Of a stretch of DNA of 64,000 nt, positions 45,133 to 54,005 are shown one piece after another. The DNA is from Sphingomonadaceae bacterium (GTDB lineage Bacteria; Pseudomonadota; Alphaproteobacteria; Sphingomonadales; Sphingomonadaceae). Under the pieces are notes generated by a model. That model searched no databases and was not told where the DNA came from. It saw only the letters and a list, made by a program, of their open reading frames with translations. The first letter of the stretch is position 1, and each line of letters opens with the position of its first letter. The position numbers and the translations under genes are program-made. The stretch lies in NCBI GenBank assembly GCA_030147805.1, contig JASBUR010000012.1, positions 1 to 64,000 of the forward strand, written 5' to 3'.

Positions 45133-45525
45133 TTACCCATGCCCCGGCTGCGTCATGCTCGGCGGGTCGCTGGCGGGGAAGCTGTCGTCGAGTTCGTCGT
45201 CGAGCATCGCCTCGCGGCAGGCGACGTTCTTCGCGACGCTCTCGTCCATGCGCCGCAGCTGCTCCGAGCTCGCCGGCGTCTGGTGCTTCGCCTTGTAGTC
45301 GGCATAGGGCATGCCGTAGATGAGCTCGCGCGCGCCGTCCTTGGTCAGCTCGAGCCCTTCGGCCGAGGCCGCCTCGAACAGCCAGTCGGACAGGCAGTTG
45401 CGGCAGAAGCCGCCATATCCCATCAGGTCGACATTCTGCACGTCGGTGCGCTGCCGCAAATGCTGCACCAGCCGGCGGAACGCCGCCGCTTCGAGCCGCT
45501 CACGCGTCGCTTCGTCGATCTTCAC
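45133..45525 (-). CDS. DUF1244 domain-containing protein
   Basis: Encodes 130 residues from a GTG start with AGGAG upstream. The DUF1244 core is visible: RRLVQHLRQRTDVQNVDLMG, YGGFCRNCLSDWLFEAA (with a Cys-x-x-Cys), and ELIYGMPYADYKAKHQT. The C-terminal tail DDELDDSFPASDPPSMTQPG is a recognisable acidic extension found in other alphaproteobacterial proteins, here apparently fused to the DUF1244 domain. No function known; the CxxC suggests metal binding. It is divergent from pyk across 76 bases. Confidence 0.88.
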   Translation of the reverse strand: MKIDEATRERLEAAAFRRLVQHLRQRTDVQNVDLMGYGGFCRNCLSDWLFEAASAEGLELTKDGARELIYGMPYADYKAKHQTPASSEQLRRMDESVAKNVACREAMLDDELDDSFPASDPPSMTQPGHG

Positions 45526-45601
45526 CCGGGGGACTCCTGTCGCTTGCGTCGGGCCCCAGTATAGGGCTAGGCCGCGACCGAACCAGCACTGGGAGCCGAT
45601 C

Positions 45602-47056
45602 TTGTCCACGATCATCGAGCCGCGCCGCCGCCAGGTCCGGGTGCTGGCCACGCTGGGGCCCGCTTCGCGCACGCCGGAGACGATCCGCGCGCTGTACCGC
45701 GCCGGCGCCGACGCCTTCCGCATCAACATGAGCCACGGCACGCACGAGGCGCATGCCGAGGTGATCGGCCACATCCGCGCGCTCGAGAAGGAACTCGGCC
45801 GGCCGATGACGATTCTCGTCGACCTCCAGGGTCCCAAGCTGCGCGTCGGCAGCTTCGCCAGGCCGGTCGACCTGCGCAAGGGCGCCGCCTTCACGCTCGA
45901 CGACGACAAGACCCCCGGCGACGCGACGCGCGCGCACCTGCCGCACCGCGAGCTGTTCGCGGCGCTCCGCCCCGGCGCACGGCTGCTGCTCAACGACGGC
46001 AAGATCGCGCTGCGCGTGAAAAGCGCGACCGCGACGCGCATCGACACGATCGTCGAGGTCGGCGGCGAGCTGTCGAGCAACAAGGGGCTGAACGTCCCCG
46101 ACGTCGTGGTGCCGATGGCGGCGCTCACCGAAAAGGACCGGCGCGACCTCACCTTCGCGCTCGAACAGCATGCCGACTGGGTCGCGCTGTCGTTCGTCCA
46201 GCGCCCCGAGGACGTCGCCGAGGCGCGGCGGCTGATCGGCGGCCGCGCCAGCCTGCTGGCCAAGATCGAGAAGCCCGCGGCGGTCGAGCGGCTCACCGAA
46301 ATCCTCGAGCTGGCCGATGCGGTGATGGTCGCGCGCGGCGATCTCGGCGTCGAGCTGCCGCCCGAGGAGGTGCCGCCGGTGCAGAAGCGCATCGTGCAGA
46401 CCGCGCGCCGCATGGGCCGGCCGGTCGTCGTCGCGACGCAGATGCTTGAATCGATGATCACCGCGCCGACGCCGACGCGCGCCGAGGTCTCCGACGTCGC
46501 CAACGCGATGTACGACGGGGCGGACGCGGTCATGCTGTCGGCCGAATCGGCCGCCGGTGCCTTCCCGTGCGAGGCGGTGGCGATGATGGACGCCATCGCG
46601 CGGCAGGTGGAGGCCGACCCCTCCTATGCCGAGCGCGTCCACTTCACCGAAACCTTCCCCGAAGCGACCACCGCCGACGCGCTGGCGGCGGCGGCGGCGC
46701 AGATCGTGCAGACGGTCGGCGCGCGCGCCATCTGCTGCTTCACCACCTCGGGGTCGACCGCGCGGCGCGCCAGCCGCGAACGCCCGCAGGTGCCGATCCT
46801 CGTGCTCACCCCCAAGCTCGCCACCGCGCGCCGCCTCGGGCTGGTCTGGGGCGTCCACGCCGTCCACACGCGCGACGTCGCCGACTTCGAGGAGATGCTG
46901 TCGAAGTCGAAGCGGATGGCGATCCGCACCGGCGTCGCCACCGCCGGCGACCGGCTGATCATCATCGCCGGCGTGCCGTTCGGCACCCCCGGCTCGACCA
47001 ACGTACTCCACGCTGCCCGGCTGACCGGCGAGGAGCTGAAGGGCTATTCGCGCTAG
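45602..47056 (+). CDS. pyk: Pyruvate kinase
   Basis: Encodes 484 residues and converts phosphoenolpyruvate and ADP to pyruvate and ATP in glycolysis. The start is a TTG, supported by GGGAG six bases upstream and by the N-terminus TIIEPRRRQVRVLATLGPAS, which matches family starts; upstream codons lack coding logic. Hallmarks: TLGPAS, ADAFRINMSHGTH, LVDLQGPKLRVG, LLAKIEKPAAVERL (active-site Lys), VMVARGDLGVELPPEEVP, and MLESMITAPTPTRAEVSDVA. Its stop overlaps that of the convergent serine hydrolase gene by four bases. Confidence 0.96.
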   Translation: MSTIIEPRRRQVRVLATLGPASRTPETIRALYRAGADAFRINMSHGTHEAHAEVIGHIRALEKELGRPMTILVDLQGPKLRVGSFARPVDLRKGAAFTLDDDKTPGDATRAHLPHRELFAALRPGARLLLNDGKIALRVKSATATRIDTIVEVGGELSSNKGLNVPDVVVPMAALTEKDRRDLTFALEQHADWVALSFVQRPEDVAEARRLIGGRASLLAKIEKPAAVERLTEILELADAVMVARGDLGVELPPEEVPPVQKRIVQTARRMGRPVVVATQMLESMITAPTPTRAEVSDVANAMYDGADAVMLSAESAAGAFPCEAVAMMDAIARQVEADPSYAERVHFTETFPEATTADALAAAAAQIVQTVGARAICCFTTSGSTARRASRERPQVPILVLTPKLATARRLGLVWGVHAVHTRDVADFEEMLSKSKRMAIRTGVATAGDRLIIIAGVPFGTPGSTNVLHAARLTGEELKGYSR

Positions 47057-49023
47057 TAGCTCAGCCCGAAGGTAATCAGCTCGAACTCGAGGATCGCCCA
47101 CAGCAGCACCGCGGCGCCGGCACCGGCGAGCGTCGCGCCGAGACGGCGCGGCCAGCCGCGCGTCGGATCGCCCCAGGCGACGAACGCATCGACGAGCATC
47201 GCCAGCAGGCCGAGCGCCGCGGCGATCGCCAGCAGCCGCAGCACCAGCAGTCGGCCGTCGGCAGCGCTGGTCAGCATCGCGATCTCCTGCTCGGCGCGGG
47301 TGAGGTAGAGGATCCAGGCGACGAGCGTGCCGACCGCCACCCAGGCGCCGAGCCGGGCGAGCGGCAAGCTGGTCCGCGCGAGTCCGTTGCGCGGCAGCGA
47401 CGGGCGACGATAGCCGCGGCGCAGCATCCAGCCGGCGGGCGCGCTGAGCGCCGCGAGTGCGACGATCGCCAGCGCGGCGGCGAGCAGCGTCGTCGCCTTG
47501 GCGAGCCAGGCGGGCGCGCGTTCGAAGACCGCGACCGGCGACAGCAGCTCGCCGGCCATCCGCACCACCTGGCCATTGCCGCCACGCTCGAACACCAGCG
47601 GCGACCCGCTCTCTTCCTCGACGAAGCGGTCGCGACCGACGGGCAGCCAGCGCCGCAACGACCCGTCGCTGCGCTTCGACGCCGAGACGGTGATTGCGCC
47701 GTCCTTGTCGGGCACGACCGCGACGGTCGACAGGATGTCGGCGATCCGCAGGAAGCCATGGTGCGGGCGGCGCGCCGACAGATAGACGCCGGCGGCGTCG
47801 CGGGCGGTCGACTGCACCGCGGGGACCGCCGCCGCCGCCGGCACCGGGGCGGCATAGCGTTCGCTGACCAGGTGGATCAGCTCGCGGCGCACGCGATTGG
47901 CGGCGGCGCCGCCGGCGCCCTGGCCGTTGAAGGCGACGTACCAGCCGATCCGCTGCTGCGGCAGTACCGCGATATAGGTGGCGGTCCCGGAAAGATTGCC
48001 GCCGTGCCCGGCATGACGCACGCCCTTGTGTTCGCCGACCATGAAGCCGAGGCCGTAGCCGCCGGTCGCTCCCGCCCCGACGGGACGCTGCAGCCGCATC
48101 ATCGTCGCCAGCGTCTGCGGCGCCAGGATCTGCACGCCGTCGAGCGAACCGCCGTTGACCAGCATCTGCAGGAAGCGACCCATGTCGGCGGGGGTCGCCG
48201 ACATGCCGCCCGCCGAGGTGGTCGCGACCCACTCGAAGTCGAGCGCCTCGCGGCTACCGGGCAGATAGCCCTTGGCCACCATCGCCGCGAGCGGGCCGGG
48301 GATGGGCTGGCGGAAGGTCGACCGCGTCATGCGCAGCGGCAGCAGGATGCGCTCCTCGACCAGCTGTTCGAAGGGCTTCCGTCCCGCGCGCTCGGCGATA
48401 TAGCCGCCGAGCGCCGCGCCATAGTTCGAATAGGCCATCGTCGATCCCGCTGCATATTCGCGGTTCGGGATGTTGGCGCGCTGCAGCAGCCGCGTCGGCC
48501 GGGGGGCGCCGGTATCGAAAATGCCGCGCAGCCGCTCGTCGAACCCCGGCGTATGGGTCATCAGGTCGCGAAGCGTGATCGGCTTGCCGAAGGCGTCGGG
48601 AATGCGGAAGTCGAGATAGGCGTTGACGTCGCGGTCGAGGTCGAGCTTGCCCTGCTCGACGAGCTGCATGACCAGCACCCAGGTGAACAGCTTGGAGATC
48701 GACGCCTGGCGATAGAGCGTGGCGTCGATGCTCGCCGGCCGGCGCGCCTCGAGGTCGGCGTAGCCATAGGATTTGGCCAGCACCACGCGACCGTCGCGGA
48801 CCATGACCACCGAGGCGCTCGGCAGCCCCTGCTGGTCGACTGCCGCGCGGATGTAGCCGTCGACGAAGGCGGCGAGATCGCCGGCCGGGGCGGCCGCGGG
48901 CGCCGCGGCGGCCGCCGGTGGAGCCGCGGGCGGCGACAGCAGCAGGGGCTTCGTTTCCTGGCCGAGGGCCGCGACGCTCGACAAACAGAGTGCCGCCAAA
49001 GCCAGCCGCCACCACCGCCGCAT
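47053..49023 (-). CDS. Class C beta-lactamase-like serine hydrolase with membrane tail
   Basis: Encodes 656 residues. A signal peptide (MRRWWRLALAALCLSSVAALG) is followed by a beta-lactamase/transpeptidase domain: SISK (nucleophile Ser and Lys) in the YRQASISKLF segment, the AYSN motif in MAYSNYGAALGGYIAER, and HAGHGG as the KTG-equivalent. The C-terminal third has no family similarity that I recognise, but ends with four transmembrane helices (LLAAALAIVALAALSAP, AWVAVGTLVAWILYL, LRLLAIAAALGLLAMLV, LGATLAGAGAAVLLWAILEF). So the enzyme domain is periplasmic and anchored. It is likely a peptidase or esterase of the EstB/AmpC-like group; a resistance role is not shown. GGAGGGGC precedes the ATG at 49023. 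Confidence 0.88.
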   Translation of the reverse strand: MRRWWRLALAALCLSSVAALGQETKPLLLSPPAAPPAAAAAPAAAPAGDLAAFVDGYIRAAVDQQGLPSASVVMVRDGRVVLAKSYGYADLEARRPASIDATLYRQASISKLFTWVLVMQLVEQGKLDLDRDVNAYLDFRIPDAFGKPITLRDLMTHTPGFDERLRGIFDTGAPRPTRLLQRANIPNREYAAGSTMAYSNYGAALGGYIAERAGRKPFEQLVEERILLPLRMTRSTFRQPIPGPLAAMVAKGYLPGSREALDFEWVATTSAGGMSATPADMGRFLQMLVNGGSLDGVQILAPQTLATMMRLQRPVGAGATGGYGLGFMVGEHKGVRHAGHGGNLSGTATYIAVLPQQRIGWYVAFNGQGAGGAAANRVRRELIHLVSERYAAPVPAAAAVPAVQSTARDAAGVYLSARRPHHGFLRIADILSTVAVVPDKDGAITVSASKRSDGSLRRWLPVGRDRFVEEESGSPLVFERGGNGQVVRMAGELLSPVAVFERAPAWLAKATTLLAAALAIVALAALSAPAGWMLRRGYRRPSLPRNGLARTSLPLARLGAWVAVGTLVAWILYLTRAEQEIAMLTSAADGRLLVLRLLAIAAALGLLAMLVDAFVAWGDPTRGWPRRLGATLAGAGAAVLLWAILEFELITFGLSY

Positions 49024-49124
49024 GTATGCCCCTCCGCTTCCCCGGACGGGACTATTGCAGTGCAGCAAGGGGTTGGAAAGGGGCGGGCAGGTCATTTTCT
49101 CCGGAGTTGATTAGAATAGAATAG

Positions 49125-49140
49125 TGCAGTAATAACTGCA
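49125..49140 (+). promoter_or_regulatory. Palindrome TGCAGTAATAACTGCA before a lipoprotein gene
   Basis: A perfect inverted repeat (TGCAGT/ACTGCA around AATA) in an AT-rich stretch, ending five bases before the ATG of the small lipoprotein at 49146. It overlaps the place of the ribosome binding site, so it may be an operator or an RNA hairpin controlling translation. A partial copy (TTGCAGTGCAGC) occurs at about 49055. Confidence 0.45.
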
Positions 49141-49145
49141 TATAT

Positions 49146-49367
49146 ATGAGCTGTCCGGTCCCCTTCGTTTCGTTCCTCGTTGCGACGGCGATGCTCGCCG
49201 GCTGCGCGCCGGCCCGGCTTCCGATGACGTTCGGCGAGGTGCCGCGCGACGGACGCGGGCTCCCGGTGTGGTCGGTAGTCGCCAAGAAGGCCTCGCGCCC
49301 CGATCTGATCCCCGCGGCCGATCGGCCGAAGCCGCCGGCGGGTCCGCCGTCAGCCCGGCAGTCCTAG
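49146..49367 (+). CDS. Small lipoprotein, hypothetical
   Basis: Encodes 73 residues. The N-terminus MSCPVPFVSFLVATAMLAGC ends in the lipobox LAGC, so it should be lipidated and anchored. The mature part (APARLPMTFGEVPRDGRGLP...) is short and Pro-rich; no family is recognised. Its end overlaps the convergent HAD hydrolase gene by 18 bases. No obvious GGAGG lies upstream; the palindrome at 49125-49140 occupies that place. Confidence 0.6.
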   Translation: MSCPVPFVSFLVATAMLAGCAPARLPMTFGEVPRDGRGLPVWSVVAKKASRPDLIPAADRPKPPAGPPSARQS

Positions 49368-49976
49368 CGCCCGCAGACGTCGGCGGAGCGGCGCGACGCC
49401 GTCGAAGACGTGCCCGATGAAGCCCGCGGCCTCGGACGCCGCAACGTTGTCGGCGCGGTCGTCGATGAACAGTCCATCGCCAGGCGCGAGGCCGAAGCGG
49501 CGCCTCGCCAGCGCGAAAATCTCGGCTCCGGGCTTCACCAGCCGCTCGTCGCCCGACACGACGATGTCGCGGAAATGCCCGAACACCGGCGCCGTCGTCC
49601 TGAAGCGCGGCCAGAATTCATGGCTGAAGTTGGTGATCGCATAGAGCGGGACGCCCGCGGCGGCGAGCTCGTCGACGAGCTCGATCATGCCCGGAACGGG
49701 CCCGGGGATCGTCTCGAGCCAGCGCTCGTCATACAGCGCGATCAGCTCGCGATGGTCAGGAAAGCGCTCGATTAGCTCGGCGCTGGTCTCGGCGAACGGG
49801 CGGCCGGCATCATGCTGGAAATGCCATTCCAGCGTGACGACGTTGGCCAGGAACCATTCCAGCCGGTCGGGATCGTCGATGAGCTTGCGGTAGAGGTGGC
49901 GCGGGTGCCAGTCATAGAGCACCCCGCCGACGTCGAAGACGATCGAGCCCGGCGTGCCGGGCTCCACCCTCGGCAT
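49350..49976 (-). CDS. HAD family hydrolase
   Basis: Encodes 208 residues. The HAD motifs are seen: SIVFDVGGVLYDWHPR with the nucleophile Asp near the N-terminus, PLYAITNFSHEFW (motif II Thr/Asn), the Lys in VSGDERLVKPGAEIF, and motif IV FIDDRADNVAASEAAGF. This is the subfamily IA type (haloacid dehalogenase/phosphatase). Substrate unknown. It starts one base upstream of the rpmJ stop on the same strand, so the two may be co-transcribed. Confidence 0.9.
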   Translation of the reverse strand: MPRVEPGTPGSIVFDVGGVLYDWHPRHLYRKLIDDPDRLEWFLANVVTLEWHFQHDAGRPFAETSAELIERFPDHRELIALYDERWLETIPGPVPGMIELVDELAAAGVPLYAITNFSHEFWPRFRTTAPVFGHFRDIVVSGDERLVKPGAEIFALARRRFGLAPGDGLFIDDRADNVAASEAAGFIGHVFDGVAPLRRRLRALGLPG

Positions 49977-50102
49977 TTAGCCCTGGCGCGCCTTGAAGCG
50001 GCGGTTGGTCTTGTTGATGACGTAGGTGCGGCCGCGGCGACGGATCACGCGGCAATCGCGGTGACGGCCCTTGAGCGACTTGAGTGAATTGCGGATCTTC
50101 AT
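49977..50102 (-). CDS. rpmJ: 50S ribosomal protein L36 (41-residue form)
   Basis: Encodes 41 residues beginning [20 protein letters not shown] and ending [12 protein letters not shown]. This is the L36 variant (YkgO-like) that lacks the four zinc ligands of the standard 37-residue form; only one Cys remains. In alphaproteobacteria this is usually the only L36. It is an essential part of the large ribosomal subunit. Too short for automatic ORF thresholds but unmistakable. Upstream of the HAD gene on the same strand; divergent from the phosphatase gene. Confidence 0.97.
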   Translation of the reverse strand: MKIRNSLKSLKGRHRDCRVIRRRGRTYVINKTNRRFKARQG

Positions 50103-50227
50103 GGTCCGTCCTGATCGGTAAGCGTGATTCCGGAAAGCGCGGCTACCTACGGTCGCCCCCGCGGGAAGTCAAGGCGCACGGCGGGTTTTTGCCTTTTGCC
50201 CGCGGCTTCGCCAAGTTGGGCGTCGTC

Positions 50228-50992
50228 ATGCCGATCGGTCCCCTGAAACGCCTGTTTGGCCGTTCCACGTCGCCGCCGCGCCGCGTGCCCGAGGGCCGGC
50301 GCGTCTACGCGGTCGGCGACATCCACGGCCGGCTCGACCTGTTCGACAAGCTGCTGGCGCGCATCGCGGCCGACCGCAAGCGCTGGCCCGGCGAGGCCGA
50401 GGTGGTGCTGCTCGGCGACTATGTCGATCGCGGCCCCGATTCGGCGGCGATGCTCGCGCGGCTGGCCGACGGGCTGCCCGACTGGGCCGACTGGACGCTG
50501 CTCAGGGGCAATCACGAGCAGGCGATGCTCGATTCGTTCGACGGCGACCGCCGCGCCTTGCGCGCCTGGCTCGACTACGGCGGCCGCGACACCCTGCGCA
50601 GCTATGGCGCGCCGGTGCGCGTGGCGCTCGGCGACGATATGGAAGCCATCGTCGCCGAACTGCACGCCCGCGTCCCGCCCGCGCAGATCGACCTGCTGCG
50701 CCGCCTCGAGCTCACGCGGCGCATCGGCGACTATCTGTTCGTCCACGCGGGCATCCGGCCGGGCGTTTCGCTCGACGCGCAGGCGCCGCGCGACCTGATG
50801 TGGATCCGCAGCGAGTTCCTCGACTGCAAGGACGATCACGGCTGCGTCGTCGTCCATGGGCACAGCATCACCCGCGAGGTTACCGAGCGCGCCAACCGCA
50901 TTGGGATCGACACCGGCGCCTACGCCAGCGGCAGGCTCACCGCGCTGGTGCTCGACGGCGAAACGCGCCGCTACATGGCGACCGACGACTAG
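50228..50992 (+). CDS. Metallophosphoesterase, PPP-type protein phosphatase-like
   Basis: Encodes 254 residues. The PPP-family metal-binding blocks are intact: VYAVGDIHGRLDLFDKLL, VVLLGDYVDRGPDSAAML, LLRGNHEQAMLDSF and later YLFVHAGIRPG with the His of VVVHGHSITREV. Bacterial PPP enzymes act on phosphoproteins or diadenosine polyphosphates. A short N-terminal basic segment (PLKRLFGRSTSPPRR) precedes the domain. The ATG at 50228 is favoured by family length, but the frame is open farther up. It overlaps the galE stop by three bases, convergent. Confidence 0.9.
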   Translation: MPIGPLKRLFGRSTSPPRRVPEGRRVYAVGDIHGRLDLFDKLLARIAADRKRWPGEAEVVLLGDYVDRGPDSAAMLARLADGLPDWADWTLLRGNHEQAMLDSFDGDRRALRAWLDYGGRDTLRSYGAPVRVALGDDMEAIVAELHARVPPAQIDLLRRLELTRRIGDYLFVHAGIRPGVSLDAQAPRDLMWIRSEFLDCKDDHGCVVVHGHSITREVTERANRIGIDTGAYASGRLTALVLDGETRRYMATDD

Positions 50993-52011
50993 GCGAGCGC
51001 CGGTTCCGCTGCGGCGCGCCGCGACGCGAGCTTCCGCTCCCAGGCCAGCGCATGCCCGACGATGGTATCGAGGTTGCCGTAGCGCGGCTGCCAGCCGAAG
51101 GTCTCGACGATGCGGCGATTCTCCGACACCAGCGCCGGCGGATCGCCGGCACGGCGCGGCGACATCGTGCGCTGGAGCGCCACGCCGGCGACGCGCTCGA
51201 CCGCGTCGAGCACCTCGAGCACCGAGAAGCCGCGGTTGTAGCCGCAGTTGAGCGTCAGCGAGGTCTCGGGATTGTCGATCAGGTGACGCAGCGCCAGCAC
51301 ATGCGCGCCGGCGAGATCGCTGACGTGGATATAGTCGCGCACCCCGGTGCCGTCGGGCGTCGGGTAGTCGGTGCCGTAGACCGCGACTCCGGCCCGCTGG
51401 CCGATCGCCGCCTCGACCGCGACCTTGATGAGGTGGGTGGCGCCGGCGGTCGACTGGCCGGTGCGCGCCTGCGGGTCGGCGCCGGCGACGTTGAAATAGC
51501 GCAGGCAGCCATAGTTGATCGGATGCGCCGCGGCGACGTCGCGCAGCATCAGTTCGGTCATCAGCTTCGAGGTGCCGTAGGGATTGATCGGCACCTTCGC
51601 GCTGTCCTCGTCGACCGGCACCTGCTCGGGAATGCCGTAGACCGCGGCGGTCGACGAGAAGATGAAATGCTTCACGCCGTTGCGGACGGCCGATTCGATC
51701 AGCGAGCGGCTCTTCACCGTGTTGTTGAGATAATAGTCGAGCGGCTTCTCGACCGATTCGGGAACGATGATCGATCCGGCGAAATGCATGATGCCGCCGA
51801 TGCCCTGCTCGGCGACGATCCGGTCGATCAGCCCGCCGTCGGCGACGTCGCCTTCGTAGAAGGGCACGTCGTCGGGGATCGCCCAGCGAAAGCCGGTGGT
51901 GAGATTGTCGACGACCGCAACTGCGAAGCCGGCATCCTTGAGCGCGAGTACCGCGTGGCTGCCGATATAGCCTGCACCACCCGTCACCAGCACCGGGACC
52001 CGTCGATCCAT
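50989..52011 (-). CDS. galE: UDP-glucose 4-epimerase
   Basis: Encodes 340 residues from the ATG at 52011, six bases after AGGAG (two more ATGs lie just upstream). The Rossmann NAD site VLVTGGAGYIGSHAVLAL, the catalytic Ser-Tyr-Lys set FSSTAAVYG and INPYGTSKLM, and RYFNVAGADP are the GalE signatures. It interconverts UDP-glucose and UDP-galactose for exopolysaccharide and glycolipid synthesis. No other sugar gene is adjacent. Divergent from the DUF4136 lipoprotein gene. Confidence 0.95.
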   Translation of the reverse strand: MDRRVPVLVTGGAGYIGSHAVLALKDAGFAVAVVDNLTTGFRWAIPDDVPFYEGDVADGGLIDRIVAEQGIGGIMHFAGSIIVPESVEKPLDYYLNNTVKSRSLIESAVRNGVKHFIFSSTAAVYGIPEQVPVDEDSAKVPINPYGTSKLMTELMLRDVAAAHPINYGCLRYFNVAGADPQARTGQSTAGATHLIKVAVEAAIGQRAGVAVYGTDYPTPDGTGVRDYIHVSDLAGAHVLALRHLIDNPETSLTLNCGYNRGFSVLEVLDAVERVAGVALQRTMSPRRAGDPPALVSENRRIVETFGWQPRYGNLDTIVGHALAWERKLASRRAAAEPALA

Positions 52012-52120
52012 CATCATCTCCTGCACGCCGATATGGGATATCCGCACAACCGTAATGAAGAACAAATGTTGCGTCGTGCGTTCTGTGGCAAAGCAGAAAA
52101 AAATCGAGGAACCTGCGCCG

Positions 52121-52723
52121 ATGAGCACTCCCTGTTTCCGCGCCGCCGTCCTGGCCGCCGCCGCGCTCGTGGCGGCCTGTTCGACCACCGGCAGCAATCG
52201 CGCCGACGTGACGCGCTTCCATCTCGGCGGGCCGGTCGCGCGATCGACGGTGTTCGTGACCCCGGTCGACGCCGCCGACGCCGCCAGCCTCGAATTTCGC
52301 ACTTATGCGAGCGTGGTGACCGAGGCGCTGCGCCGGGTGGGCTTCACCCCGGCGCCCGCGCTCGCGCAATCGGAAGTCGTGGCGGTGTTCGGCGCGCAGC
52401 AGACCTCGCGCGAAGCGATGTCGGGCGGCAGCGGGCTGTCGGTCGGCATCGGCGCCGGCACCTTCGGCCGCAACATCGGCCTGGGCGGCAGCGTCAACAT
52501 TCCCGTCGGCGAGCGCAAACCCAACGAGATCGTGGTCAGCATGATCGAGCTTCAGCTCAAGCGTCGCTCGGACAACAGCGTCATCTGGGAAGGCCGGGCG
52601 ATGACCGAGGCGCGGTCGGGCGCGCCCAATTCGTCGCTCGGCACGGTTGTGCCCGCGCTCGTCGACGCGCTATTGCGCGACTTCCCTGGCCCGTCGGGCC
52701 AGACCGTTCGCGTCAAACTATAA
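52121..52723 (+). CDS. DUF4136 lipoprotein
   Basis: Encodes 200 residues. The signal [20 protein letters not shown] leads to a lipobox ending in Cys20, so it is a lipoprotein. DUF4136 features: [40 protein letters not shown] and the C-terminal [20 protein letters not shown]. The protein has an inserted Gly-rich stretch ([20 protein letters not shown]). Function of the family unknown. GAGGA lies ten bases before the ATG; the ATG 22 codons upstream lacks a signal-like start. Confidence 0.88.
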   Translation: MSTPCFRAAVLAAAALVAACSTTGSNRADVTRFHLGGPVARSTVFVTPVDAADAASLEFRTYASVVTEALRRVGFTPAPALAQSEVVAVFGAQQTSREAMSGGSGLSVGIGAGTFGRNIGLGGSVNIPVGERKPNEIVVSMIELQLKRRSDNSVIWEGRAMTEARSGAPNSSLGTVVPALVDALLRDFPGPSGQTVRVKL

Positions 52724-52751
52724 GGGGCCGCCAGCGCCCCGAGCGAGGCCC

Positions 52752-53888
52752 ATGACGACTTCCGCCGCCATCGCCGTCTCCGCCGCCTTCGACAGCGGCA
52801 ACATCGTCGTCCGCCGCATCGCCGGGCCGCAGGATATCGAGCTGTCGATCCGCAAGGATCATCAGTCCGATTTCTACCAGTGGTTCCACTTCCGGCTGAC
52901 CGGCGGCGAGGGCGAGAATCTGGTCATCCGCATCGTCGACCTGGCCGGCAGCGCCTATCCGCTCGGCTGGCCCGGCTACCGCGCCTGCGTGTCCGAGGAT
53001 CGCATCGTGTGGACGCGCGCCGACACCAGCTATGCCGACGGCACGCTGACGATCCGCTATCGTCCCGAGAGCAACGGCGTGTGGTTCGCCTATTTCGCGC
53101 CCTACAGCATGGAGCGCCACCACGACCTCATCGCCGAGGTGGCGCAGGAGCATGGCGTCACGATCGAGGTGCTCGGCCAGACGCTCGACGGGCAGGATCT
53201 CGACCTCGTCACGCTTGGCGAGGGCGAGCGCAACATCTGGCTCTACGCGCGCCAGCATCCCGGCGAGTCGATGGCCGAATGGTGGATGGAGGGCGCGCTC
53301 GAGCGACTGTGCGATCCCGCCGATCCCGTCGCCCGGCGGCTCCGCCAGAAGGCGCGTTTCCACATCGTCCCCAACATGAACCCCGACGGCTCGCGCCGCG
53401 GCCATCTGCGCACCAACGCCGCCGGCGTGAACCTCAACCGCGAGTGGCATGCCCCGACGGCCGAGCGGAGTCCCGAGGTGCTGCATGTGCTCGAGCGGAT
53501 GAAGCAGACCGGGGTCGACTTCGCGCTCGACGTCCATGGTGACGAGGCGATCCCGCATAATTTCATCGCCGGCTTCGAGGGCATCCCCTCGATCACCAAC
53601 CGGCAGCTCGCGCTGCTGGCCAAGTACAAGCAGGTGCTCGCGCGGCTCACCCCCGACTTCCAGACCGCGGTCGGCTACGAGACCGCGAGCCGCGGGTCGG
53701 CCAATCTGACGATGAGCACGAACGCCATCGCCGAACGCTTCGGCTGCCTGGCGATGACGCTCGAGATGCCGTTCAAGGACGCCGACGGGCATCCCGACGA
53801 GCTGCAGGGCTGGTCGCCCGAGCGCAGCAAGGCATTGGGCCGTGATTGCCTCGCCGCGCTGCTCGAGGTCATCGACGAGCTTCGCTAG
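52752..53888 (+). CDS. M14 metallocarboxypeptidase (cytosolic CCP type)
   Basis: Encodes 378 residues. An N-terminal beta domain ([36 protein letters not shown]) typical of cytosolic carboxypeptidases precedes the M14 catalytic domain. Zinc ligands are His169 and Glu172 in RQHPGES and His262 in DVHGDE; the catalytic Glu338 lies in MTLEMPFKD. Eukaryotic CCPs trim glutamate from protein tails; bacterial members may act on peptides. No signal peptide, so cytoplasmic. The gene follows the DUF4136 gene by 28 bases and probably shares its transcript. Confidence 0.93.
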   Translation: MTTSAAIAVSAAFDSGNIVVRRIAGPQDIELSIRKDHQSDFYQWFHFRLTGGEGENLVIRIVDLAGSAYPLGWPGYRACVSEDRIVWTRADTSYADGTLTIRYRPESNGVWFAYFAPYSMERHHDLIAEVAQEHGVTIEVLGQTLDGQDLDLVTLGEGERNIWLYARQHPGESMAEWWMEGALERLCDPADPVARRLRQKARFHIVPNMNPDGSRRGHLRTNAAGVNLNREWHAPTAERSPEVLHVLERMKQTGVDFALDVHGDEAIPHNFIAGFEGIPSITNRQLALLAKYKQVLARLTPDFQTAVGYETASRGSANLTMSTNAIAERFGCLAMTLEMPFKDADGHPDELQGWSPERSKALGRDCLAALLEVIDELR

Positions 53889-53900
53889 CGCCGCTCGCGT

Positions 53901-53971
53901 TTCGACAAGCTCAGCGTGACCGCCTAAAGCAGCCGCCGTTCAAGTCGCGCTCACCCCGAGCTTGTCGAAGG
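53901..53971. repeat. Inverted repeat of the TTCGACAAGCTCAG family
   Basis: TTCGACAAGCTCAGCGTGA at 53901 faces CTCACCCCGAGCTTGTCGAA at 53950, arms 30 bases apart. This is a second type of dispersed intergenic repeat, distinct from the CGTCATCCC units, located between the carboxypeptidase and gpmA genes. Confidence 0.75.
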
Positions 53972-54005
53972 GCGAGCGCGTCGCACCATCCGGGAGAAAG
54001 CCCAC

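Noticed and set aside
45500-48232. 910-codon minus-strand frame antisense to pyruvate kinase
   Set aside because: Arg/Gly-rich composition with no motifs; pyk on the opposite strand is unambiguous.
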